Shown here one piece after another: positions 55,947 to 64,000 of a DNA stretch of 64,000 nucleotides. The translations under genes were made by a program, and so were the position numbers. Position 1 is the first letter of the stretch. Each line of letters opens with the position of its first letter. Where the stretch lies: positions 29,094,294-29,158,293 of the forward strand of contig NC_081844.1 of assembly GCF_963259705.1 (NCBI RefSeq). Reading direction: 5' to 3'. The notes below the pieces were generated by a model. That model was not told the origin of the DNA, ran no database searches, and saw only the letters and a list, made by a program, of their open reading frames with translations. This DNA comes from Myotis daubentonii. Lineage: Eukaryota; Chordata; Mammalia; Chiroptera; Vespertilionidae.

Positions 55947-56701
55947 CTGGCAGGGGGGCAGCAGGACAGATGCTATTCCAGCAGGCCCGCCCCTGAGGGG
56001 GCAGCCCGGGAAGGAGACACATCCAACTCCTCCTATGAAGCAGGGGGCCTCCCTGGCAAGTGACTCCTCGAATAATCCCCGTGATGGGAAGCTCATTCCA
56101 TTTCTGCACAGCCAGGGCCATTTTATGGGGGAGAGACCACATTGCCTGCAGCCGGTTCCTCTAATAACCAATTTGCTTCATGACACATTTACACAATAAT
56201 CAACCTGCCTAACGACCACCTCACCAAAATCAAACCGGACCCCCATGCGGGTGCCAGGAGCCTTATTTTTGTAATTAATTATAATAATAATTAAGCACCT
56301 AATATGTGCTGGCCAGAGTGCAACCATACGTCATCAAAATCTCCTAATCATCCCGAGGGGAGTATGTTCGTGGTACCAAGAGTTTTATAAATGGTGGAAA
56401 TGAGACACAGAGAAGCCAAGTGCCTTGGCCAGGGTCCCATGGCCGGAAGAGCGTGGATCCAGAACTCAGCCTCTGGGGAGGCGGCGGAATAGAGCCGCTA
56501 AGTGCTGGCTTCTGAAATATGACTGCTCTGAATTCAAGTCCCAGATGTATTGCCCTTAGGAGCATTTATTACACAAATGCTCAAGCTGATGCTAATAACA
56601 GGGCTATTCTGTAAAAGGACATGTTTGCGTTTTAGAGTTCTAGATTCCCAAGCTGCCCATGTGGACCCTGAGAAAGAAGATCTCTATTAAGAAGGGCTCC
56701 T

Positions 56702-56800
56702 GGCCCGGCTGGAGTGGCTCAGTTGGTCAAGCAGCGGAGTCCCATGAACCGAAAGGTTTCGGGTTCAATTCCTGGTCAGGGCACATGCTCAGTCAGGTGA
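56702..56800 (+). mobile_element. Ves SINE head fragment
   Basis: Only the tRNA-like half remains: GCCCGGCTGGAGTGGCTCAG and GGGTTCAATTCCTGGTCAGG. It stops abruptly, so it is truncated. Confidence 0.75.
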
Positions 56801-57195
56801 TCATGAAACCGATTAGGCAGAGCTAAATCTTCAAGTCTGACAGAAACCTGTCCCTTCAAGTCCGCAGGGACCCTGCTCGTCTCAGTGTCACCCATCAGTG
56901 AAACGGGAACTCAGAGAGTGAGTTCTGAGGGCATTCACTGATGGCCTGTCTGTAACCTGTGTGGCACTCAGTAAGTGCTCTGTCAATGCTCACTGCTGTT
57001 ACTTAGGACTATGATTACCACCCCCATCATCACTATTGGTCATGAGGGGATTGCCTTTAAGGCCAATTGATCCAAAGTGCCCTTGGAGGGACCCTTGTGA
57101 ATATGGATAAGAGGGAGGCCGTCCCAAGATGGAGCCTCAGGAAGGGTCCTGCCTGCATTCTGGAAAACTGGAGTTAGGGGAAGATCGGCCCTTAC

Positions 57196-57283
57196 CGCCA
57201 GCCCCCGGAAGGCCTTCTTTTCTGTGATCCGGTACAGTCCTTCCGCTGTCATGATTTTAATGTGCTTGACCTCAACATTGTAC
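57196..57283 (-). CDS. VAV1: VAV1 exon, central SH2 domain
   Basis: 88 nt. The first base completes K, then YNVEVKHIKIMTAEGLYRI and TEKKAFRGLA. The VKHIKI strand carries the SH2 histidine at the beta-D position that helps bind the phosphotyrosine peptide. It is identical to human apart from the final A (T in human). Donor GTAAGG, acceptor CTTCCAG. Confidence 0.97.
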
Positions 57284-57613
57284 CTGGAAGCAGGGAGAGA
57301 GTGGGCGAGATGGTCATTGAGCCCTGAGGCTGGGGACCCAGGCCCATACTCAGCCAAGCCTCAGCCCCAGGCTGTACCCCAAACCATGGGAAAAGCAGTG
57401 TCGGCTGCTTCAGGGAGGGGGCGACCACTGGAGCCCAAGACTGAAGCTGCCTCCTGCTGCTGCACCAACTGGTCCCTTCCCTCGGGCCTTTTCTGCTCTA
57501 ACTTCCTTTCTTCCTCTAAGGCTCCAGATCTTCCTAAGATAACAGGAGTCATCTTCCTGGACTCACAGAGTTGTTGAGAAGTCAGGTCTTACCAAGAAAG
57601 GAATGTTCTAGAA

Positions 57614-57866
57614 CAGTGATTTTCAACCCGTGTGACGCAAGAATTTTTAAAACAGGCAATACCTGACTCTTTAGCCAGGGCACTGACCTCTTTTCCATCA
57701 GATTGTTAAATTTAAAAATGACAACACAACAGCCATCCAGTGTGAATAAATCAAAATTAAACTTTTTTTTTTGTAAGATTGGCCAAAAAATGTATTTTTT
57801 GGTGTGCCACAGAATTTGGGTAATTAGTTTATGTGCCACACGATGAAGAAGGTTGAAAATCGCTGG
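57614..57866 (+). mobile_element. hAT-type element in VAV1 intron
   Basis: The ends CAGTGATTTTCAACCCGTG and GAAGGTTGAAAATCGCTG are inverted copies. The flanking 8-mers do not match well, so the duplication has decayed or the ends are slightly off. Confidence 0.75.
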
Positions 57867-57869
57867 TCC

Positions 57870-59120
57870 ACAGTAGATAGGACGAGACCTACGGTGTCTA
57901 GCTTAAACCACACGGCAGACCACAGAGCAGTGAGGACGGGGAAGAGATGGTCACTTCGGCCAGTTTGGAGAACTAGAAAACCAAACCTCCTCCCACACAG
58001 AAAACCCCTAGAAATGCCGAGGAGAAAAGTGCTGAGTTCTCAAAGGAAAAGGGAAATGCCCAGATGCCAGAAATGAGGACAAAACTAAACACGAAGCAGT
58101 AAACTAAGCAGTAAGCATGAACTGCGACCCTAAGGAGTTTGCTCATCTTGGGAACCAGGAAGTTTATGTCTCATTGATCACAGAGACACGAGAAGAGTTA
58201 CGGGGTCCCTCCAGGTGGCGAGTTGGCCTGAGACCCGCCCATACCCTGTAAGGCTGGACTGTCAAGAAGCTTCGCCTTCAGGAAAAGGGGGGGAAAGGGG
58301 GCGCTAGAAAACGCCACCCATCAGCGCAGCCAGGATGATAAACATCTTTGTCTGTCTCAGCCCCCAAACAGAAAGCCACCCTTGGGAATTCACAGCCTCA
58401 GCCTGCCCTCAACAAGGTCTGCGTGTCAACCAAGGAGCGGTTCAGACTGACATAACAAAAGGCTTTCATTTAAGCAGAAATTTGCAGCCCTGGAGACACA
58501 GGTTTTTCAGGTATCAACCAAAATTGTGTTCCAGAGTAGAACAAACAAAGGCAAGGTCTGTCAAGGCAAAATCCCCAAAGTGTCATTCTTCCTTTCCTGC
58601 AAATGAAGAGCCGCTGGCCGAGTTACCAGAGCTTCGTTAGTTTAAATATGCAACCGAGAGGGGTGAGAACTACTAGGAGGAGGTTGGGTCTAAATGCGTC
58701 CAGGCCGCAGTTGTTTCGGGATGTTCGTGACTCAGCCTTGAGCTCAGTTTAGCAACACGTTAGCAGCTCAGGAGCAGCTCTGAGAACAGCGTCCAAGACC
58801 TGCAGAGGCCCCCCTTCCCTAAGAGCCTCCCCCTCTATCTTGAGTCTTAGCCATGACCATTCCATTTCTTGTGTCCATCACCAGGAGTTTGAACTTGAAC
58901 TGCCTGTGGTAGTCTGAGAAAACTAAGGAATCAACCTAAAGGAAAATGAACCTGCTCGGGGGTCCCACACAAACAAATGCAAAATCTCTGGCGATCCCGG
59001 CAGCAAAGGACTCCCACAGGGCAGGCCCCGTTTAAGATCGAGACACAACTACAAACCCTACGAGGAAGTGAGTCACCCTGAGCGGGCAGCTGCCCTCCGC
59101 AACCAGAGAAGCACGAGAGA
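57870..59120. other. VAV1 intron, no gene seen
   Basis: No exon, clear repeat or splice pair that I can support. Sequence is non-repetitive by eye. Confidence 0.4.
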
Positions 59121-59126
59121 CAGGGT

Positions 59127-59210
<84 letters not shown>
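59127..59210 (+). repeat. (GT)n then (GA)n microsatellite
   Basis: About 34 bp of GT is followed by about 50 bp of GA. Open frames through it are artefacts. Confidence 0.98.
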
Positions 59211-59212
<2 letters not shown>

Positions 59213-59576
59213 CCGGTTCAGGTGACGTCCTTGCTCTGCCTCTTCCTAGGGGGTGCTCGGTGCCTTTTGGAACCTCCCTAGGAAACATCTCGTCCTTGTG
59301 GGTTGTCAGTCATTTAAAGGAAATACATTTGTTTAAACGCACTCAGACCCCAGGGGTTGAATACAAGGTGGCTATTGGCGCTCTGCCACCCGGGAGCACA
59401 GCGGTGCCTTTCTCTTTCCCATCTCCTCCCTGCCCCAGGCTCGTTACCCTCAGCTTCCTCACTCCAAGCTCCAAGGGCATTCCTTGACCTCTATGGCTTG
59501 TTTCCTAAGCCCATCTCTTCTAGGAATTACTTTTTCTACCTCTGTAATTTGCCATATAAATGTTCTGTTACAAAAG

Positions 59577-59652
59577 AGAAAGGAAGGAAGGAAGGAAGGA
59601 AGGAAGATGGAAGGAAGGAAGGAAGGAAGGAAGGAAGGAAGGAAGGAAGGAA

Positions 59653-59740
<88 letters not shown>

Positions 59741-59838
59741 GAGGGAGGGAGGGAGGGAAGGGAGGGAGGAAGGAAGGAAGGAAGGAAGGAAGGAAGGAAG
59801 GAAGGAAGGAAGGAAGGAAGGAGGGAAGGAGGGAGGGA

Positions 59839-59891
<53 letters not shown>

Positions 59892-59963
59892 GAAGGAAGG
59901 GAGGGAGGAAGGAAGGAGGGAGGGAGGGAGGGAGGGAAGGAGGGAGGGAGGGAGGAAGAAGGA

Positions 59964-60023
<60 letters not shown>

Positions 60024-60028
60024 AAAGA
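59577..60028 (+). repeat. Long GGAA/GAAA polypurine tract
   Basis: About 450 bp of almost uninterrupted purines: GGAA, AAAG and GGGA blocks alternating. It ends about 89 bp from the splice donor of the first VAV1 exon here, so the transcript carries it as polypyrimidine just inside the intron. Frames of up to about 320 codons across it are all K/E/R/G repeats and not genes. Confidence 0.98.
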
Positions 60029-60116
60029 TGGCAATCGTGGCTGTACACTCCCTTCCTCCCAGCCACTTGCGTCACCCAGGCCACAGGGGGAGGTGGGTCA
60101 GGGAGGGGGGTATTAC

Positions 60117-60233
60117 TTAATGCTGATGGCGAACTCCGCTGCGTCCTTCACCCGCTGCCGCACCAAGAAGGTCCCGTCCGAGCGGTTGGTGAGGATGCTT
60201 TCTGCTCCGGCGCGCTCCATGGGGCCAGCGTAC
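60117..60233 (-). CDS. VAV1: VAV1 exon, start of SH2 domain
   Basis: 117 nt. The first base completes W, then YAGPMERAGAESIL, TNRSDGTFLVRQRVKD and AAEFAISI. FLVRQR contains the invariant arginine that grips phosphotyrosine in SH2 domains. Human has A for T at ILANRSDG. Acceptor GGCAG, donor ATTAA/GTAATA. The next upstream VAV1 exon was not found up to 64000. Confidence 0.97.
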   Translation of the reverse strand, partial: VRWPHGARRSRKHPHQPLGRDLLGAAAGEGRSGVRHQH

Positions 60234-60469
60234 CTGCCACACCAAGGAGAGAGGTCTGCACAGCCCCCATATGGCTACATGGGGTCACGTTTTCTCCTAA
60301 CCCTTGTGACTTTTTTTAAGTTGGTGACAGCCCAAGTCCAACCGCTCTTAGACACCAAAACAAGTCCGGAGGAGGCCGTGGCCAGGGTCCAGAAGTGGGC
60401 AATTTAAAGGGTGGGGGGTGGGGTGGGTCAACAAATTCTGCCATCAAGATAAATAATAACTAGTAGTAC

Positions 60470-61160
60470 TTCGCATTGTTGAACAAAATTGAAGAAGCCA
60501 CAAAGAAATGGGAAGATACTCCATGTTCATGGATTGGAACCATCAACTTAGTTAAAATGGCCATTTTACTTAAAGCAATATACTGAGTTAATGCCATCCT
60601 CATCAAAACCCCAATGGCGTTTTTTTTCAGAAATAGAACAAAAAATTATCAAATTTGTATAGAACCACCAACGACCCCAAATAGCCAAAGCGATCCTGAG
60701 AAAAAAAGAACGAAGCCAGGGGTATCAGCCCCCCTGACTTCAAAGTCTACTACACAGCTACAACAATCAAAACAGTGTACTGGCAGGAAAACAGACACAC
60801 GGACCGGTGGAACAAAACTGAGAGCCCAGAAATAACCAACACGTATATGGGCAACTAATTTTTGACAAAGGAGTCAAAAACGCATAACAGAGAAAAGAAA
60901 GCCACTCAATAAATGATGCTGGGAAAATTGGGAAGCCGTGGAACTAGACTGCTATTTGACACCATTCACAAAAATTAACTTAAAATGGATTAAAGGCTTA
61001 AATATAAGACTTAAAACATTGAAACCACAAAGAAGAAAACACAGGTACTACACTTAATAGACCTTGGTCTCAGAGAGAATTCTATGAACTTGACCTTAGA
61101 GGCAAGGGAAGGAAAAGCAAAAATAAAACGTTTCTGCACAGCAGAAGAAACCATCAACAT
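60470..61160 (+). mobile_element. L1 ORF2 3' fragment
   Basis: L1 ORF2 C-terminal region and flanks, for example CAAAATTGAAGAAGCCACAA, CAATCAAAACAGTGTACTGG, ACAAAGGAGTCAAAAACGCA. Frames are broken. It lies in a VAV1 intron, antisense to the gene. Confidence 0.85.
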
Positions 61161-61169
61161 AACATAAAG

Positions 61170-61372
61170 GCAGCCCAGCCAGCATGGCTGAGCGTTGACC
61201 CATGAACCAGGAGGTCACGGTATGATTTTGGGTCAGGGCACATGCCTGGGTTTTGGGCTCGATCTCCAGTGTGGAGGCATGCAGGAGGCAGCCAATCAAT
61301 GATTCTCTCTCATCACTGATGTTTCTCTCTCTCTCCTTCCCTCTGAAATCAATAAAAGATATATATATAGAT
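61170..61372 (+). mobile_element. Ves SINE variant
   Basis: CAGCCCAGCCAGCATGGCTG head, GATTTTGGGTCAGGGCACAT, AATGATTCTCTCTCATCACT, AATCAATAAAAGATATA tail. It is the same variant as 48777-48978. Confidence 0.9.
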
Positions 61373-61499
61373 ATAGATATATTTATTTATTTTAAAAATT
61401 ATACACTTAAAACTTAGATAATGTTATTCACCAAGGCCACTTCAATAAATTTAATCTATTATGTACTAATTTTTAAAAGTAGTATTTTAATGTAAGGTT

Positions 61500-61815
61500 T
61501 TTAAAACTCAAGAAGACTACAAAAGCAGCCATAAAAAGGAGCAGAGTCCTGACACTAGTTACAACATGGATGAACCTTGAACACATGACGCTCAGTGAGA
61601 GAAGCCACACACCAAAGGCCACACAGGGTGTGACTCCATTCATGTGAAAAGTCCAGAACAGGCACATCCAGAGACAGGAAGTGGGTTAGTGGTGGCCAGG
61701 GGTTGAGAAGGGAAGAGAGGTAACTGCTAATGGGGGCAGGGTTTTTTTTAGGGGGAATGAAGATGTTTTCCAGCAAGAAAGAAATGATATACATACATCA
61801 CTGTGAATGCACTAA
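61500..61815 (+). mobile_element. L1 LINE 3' fragment
   Basis: CAGCCATAAAAAGGAGCAGA and GATGAACCTTGAACACATGA repeat the text at 1405, 2640 and 36000. Confidence 0.7.
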
Positions 61816-61826
61816 AGTGCCATCCT

Positions 61827-61990
61827 TCCTATATAATAAAAGGCCAATATGCAAATTGTCCCCTCGACCAGGAGTTCAACTGGGTCAGCCCCCCCCCATC
61901 ACCCTCCCCCACCACCCTGATCGGGGGCAAGGCTGGCCTGCCAACCTGGCTGACCCCACCCATGCATGAATTCATGCACAGTGCCTCTAG
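61827..61990 (+). mobile_element. Short HeliBat-type Helitron
   Basis: Starts TCCTATATAATAAAAGGCC and ends GCACAGTGCCTCTAG before T. 164 bp, non-autonomous. Confidence 0.9.
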
Positions 61991-61994
61991 TTGA

Positions 61995-62345
61995 ATATAA
62001 TTGTCAATATGGGTATATTTATATTGTAAATGTAAATATATAATAAGTATATTAATTATAGATTATATACAATTATAAATAATATATAAATGTGGATATG
62101 AATATATTTATGCTATAAATGTGAATCTGTAACATAAATAATATGGTAATTATAGATAATATAAACTAGATAATAAATGTGAATATGTAACAAATGTTAA
62201 TTACAGATATATAAATGAGTATTAATGTATACTATAAATATAAACATAACATAAACAATGCATAAATAAGTAGAACAATTATTAATTCTAGATAATATAT
62301 AATTATAAATATGTAGTAATAAATTTAAACATGAATATAAATTAT
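61995..62345. repeat. AT-rich imperfect tandem region
   Basis: Repeats of a loose unit such as ATAATTATAAAT(A/G)TG run through about 350 bp, almost free of G and C. It has no coding content. Confidence 0.85.
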
Positions 62346-62363
62346 ACTTAAAATGGTCAAATT

Positions 62364-62593
62364 TTTTTAATCTTCACCCAAGGATATTTTTCCATTGATT
62401 TTTAGAGAGAGTGGAAGGGTGGGGGAGAGACAGAGAGAAAGAAACGTCAATGTGAGAAAGACATATTGATGGGTTGCCTCCCACCTGCGCCCCAACCAAG
62501 ATTGGGGATCTGGGGATTAAGACCGAATCGACCTGGGGACCCTTCAGTCTCTGGGTCGATGCTGTATCTTCTGAGCCAAACCGGCTAGGGCTT
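62364..62593 (-). mobile_element. Ves SINE, older type
   Basis: Reverse orientation: TCTTCACCCAAGGATATTTT tail, GACCGAATCGACCTGGGGAC, GAGCCAAACCGGCTAGGGC head. Confidence 0.88.
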
Positions 62594-62647
62594 AACATGG
62601 TTAATTTTATGTTATGTGAATTTCACCTCAATTTTAAAAATGAATTT

Positions 62648-62820
62648 GGCCCTGGCCAGGTATCTCATTGGTTAGAGTGTCATCCTGATACACTAAGATT
62701 GTGGGTTCAATCCCTGGTCAGGGCACATACAAGAAGCAACCAATGAATGCATAAATAAGTGGAACAACAAATCGATGTTTCTCTCTCTCTCAAATCAATC
62801 AATAAATAAAAATTTTAAAA
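62648..62820 (+). mobile_element. Ves SINE, internally shortened
   Basis: GGCCCTGGCCAGGTATCTCA head, GGTTCAATCCCTGGTCAGGG, then the usual middle part is missing before CGATGTTTCTCTCTCTCTC and the tail. Confidence 0.85.
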
Positions 62821-62829
62821 ATGACTGCA

Positions 62830-63052
62830 GCCCTGGCCAGTGCGGTTCAGTTGGTTGAGCATCATCCTGTACACCAGAAGGCTGCCAGTTCGATTCTGGT
62901 CAGGGCACAAGCCCAGTTTGTGGGTTCTATCCCCAGTTGGGGTGCGTGCCGGAGGCAACTGATCAATGTTTCCCTCTCACATCGATGCTTATCTCTCTCT
63001 CTGCCTCTCTGCCTCTCTGAAATCAATAAAAGCATATATTTTTTAAATGAGT
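62830..63052 (+). mobile_element. Ves SINE
   Basis: GCCCTGGCCAGTGCGGTTCA head, GTTCGATTCTGGTCAGGGC, CTGAAATCAATAAAAGC tail. It is the third SINE in a 700-bp cluster. Confidence 0.92.
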
Positions 63053-63359
63053 GCAAAAAAACCCCATGATGAGCAAAATGTCAACATTTTAAATAAACAC
63101 ACGGTCTGATTCTGCACTTGCCTGATTCAACACAGTTCACCTCTTCCTACTCCCAGCCCTGTCATACCCTATCTGTATTTACAACTTTGATGTCTTGCTC
63201 ATCTGGGATATTTTTTTGCCTTGATCTTAATTTTTTCAAATGTTACATTAAAATGTTGTGGACCTCAATGCCTGAGGTTTTTGGTGCCCCCTTCGATTTT
63301 TCACCCACAGTGATGCCTCACTCTCCTCACCCCATTTTCCGCTCTGGTGACCACTTCCC

Positions 63360-63830
63360 GGCAGGGGTGGGCAGAGTGAGCACAGCCTGGAGAGACTGTG
63401 GTTGGAATCCTGGCTTTGCCCCCTAGATGCTCCGTGACCTCAGGAACTGGTTTTTCCACTCTGAGCCCCGAATTCCTCTTCTAGAAAGAGGGTGAGAAGC
63501 CCACCCGCCACAGAGGAACACTTCTGGCAAATGGCGAGAATGCAGTCGAAGCACCTCATATATGAAATGCACAAGGTTGTTCTATGCCCGTTGTGTCACC
63601 ATGACTCTCAAGAGGCAGAAAGTCAGGCCCTGGAGTCAGGCCGACTTGGGTGGAACCCCATCTCTGTCCCTTCCTCACTGTGTGACATTGAACAGATCCC
63701 TTCTCCTCTCTGAGCCTCCGTTTCCTCCTCTGCCAAAAGGGAGTTAAGAATAGCACCGACTCCAAAAGGCTGCGACAGGAATTAAATGTGCTGACACATG
63801 GTCATAAAAGCGACACTCTTGTTAGGTCCG
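63360..63830 (+). repeat. Two MIR remnants
   Basis: First: TGGTTGGAATCCTGGCTTTG. Second: CTGGAGTCAGGCCGACTTGG, CTGTGTGACATTGAACAGAT, CTGAGCCTCCGTTTCCTCCT. Confidence 0.75.
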
Positions 63831-63947
63831 GTCTAACGCCATCGACTGTAAAATGCACCGTTCTTTATTGGACCATTACAAAATGAAAAGCACTACCCAT
63901 AAAATAAGGTAAAGACGGAGGCTCCATGGATTGTAGAAGATGTTAAA

Positions 63948-63990
<43 letters not shown>
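63948..63990 (+). repeat. (GT)n microsatellite at window end
   Basis: About 40 bp of GT repeats near the end of the window. Confidence 0.95.
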
Positions 63991-63991
<1 letters not shown>

Positions 63992-64000
63992 GCGGGGGTG

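Larger units (their letters stand above)
52655..60233 (-). other. VAV1: VAV1 gene, 3' end (five coding exons and 3' UTR)
   Basis: Gene-level entry. Five minus-strand exons encode the last 174 residues of VAV1 plus the split W codon: the SH2 domain and the C-terminal SH3 domain. VAV1 is a blood-cell guanine-nucleotide exchange factor for Rac/Rho and an adaptor below T- and B-cell receptors. Sequence is close to human throughout, ending NYVEEDYSEYC as in human. The 5' exons (CH, DH, PH, zinc finger, first SH3) lie beyond 64000. All splice sites are GT/AG and phases match. ADGRE1 follows about 23.5 kb downstream in the same orientation, as in human. Confidence 0.96.

Noticed and set aside
55584..56171. 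A 195-codon minus-strand frame
   Set aside because: It is the VAV1 exon at 55832-55946 plus intron read-through on both sides, not a separate gene.
59357..60407. Open frames of more than 300 codons on the plus strand and about 190 codons on the minus strand
   Set aside because: They are translations of the GGAA/GAAA microsatellite (K, E, R, G or S, F, L, P repeats) with no protein features. Real coding sequence here is only the VAV1 exon at 60117-60233 on the minus strand.
60234..63990. A search for the next upstream VAV1 exon
   Set aside because: I saw no minus-strand segment ending in TG before a GT donor with VAV1-like sequence. The region is L1, SINE, Helitron and AT-rich DNA, so it is treated as intron.

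Overview
This is vertebrate nuclear DNA, very probably from a vespertilionid (evening) bat. The basis is a set of lineage-typical mobile elements: about twenty tRNA-derived Ves SINEs, several short HeliBat-type Helitrons (5' TC, 3' CTAG, inserted between A and T), many small non-autonomous hAT elements with 8-bp target duplications, and two HAL1-type (ORF1-only) L1 derivatives. Coding content is small and split into exons, and every gene exon lies on the minus strand.

Two neighbouring genes are present, in the same head-to-tail order as on human chromosome 19p13.3. At high coordinates are the last five coding exons of VAV1 (60233 down to 52914): the SH2 domain, the C-terminal SH3 domain, the stop codon and a short 3' UTR with a polyadenylation signal. 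About 23.5 kb further along the minus strand is the 5' half of ADGRE1 (EMR1, F4/80), from the start codon at 29087 to an exon ending at 758. Twelve exons are visible: signal peptide, a 33-nt linker exon, seven EGF-like exons, and three exons leading into the stalk/GAIN region. The rest of the GAIN domain and the seven-helix domain lie beyond base 1. All visible splice sites are GT/AG and all phases agree, so both genes look intact here. Both products act in blood cells: VAV1 as a Rho/Rac exchange factor below antigen receptors, ADGRE1 as a myeloid adhesion GPCR.

By region: 1-15.5 kb holds ADGRE1 EGF and stalk exons among old repeats (MIR, L2, L1, MER5, LTR-like). 15.5-28 kb is the large ADGRE1 intron 2, which contains an antisense processed pseudogene of PPHLN1 (periphilin-1) that has itself received two or three SINEs, a Helitron, a degraded HAL1 and a 35-bp retroposed tRNA-Arg 5' half. 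29-52.6 kb is intergenic and repeat-rich, with a second HAL1 carrying an intact ORF1, clustered Helitrons, and a CpG-rich block near 33.4-34.4 kb. 52.6-60.2 kb is the 3' end of VAV1, including a polypurine microsatellite of about 450 bp just inside an intron. 60.2-64 kb is a VAV1 intron filled with L1, SINE, Helitron and AT-rich sequence.

I saw no convincing undescribed biological system. The most informative items are the seven-EGF ADGRE1 architecture (mouse-like rather than human-like), the tRNA-half retropseudogene, the intact ORF1-only retrotransposon with nested target duplications, and several transposon-in-transposon insertions that give relative ages.
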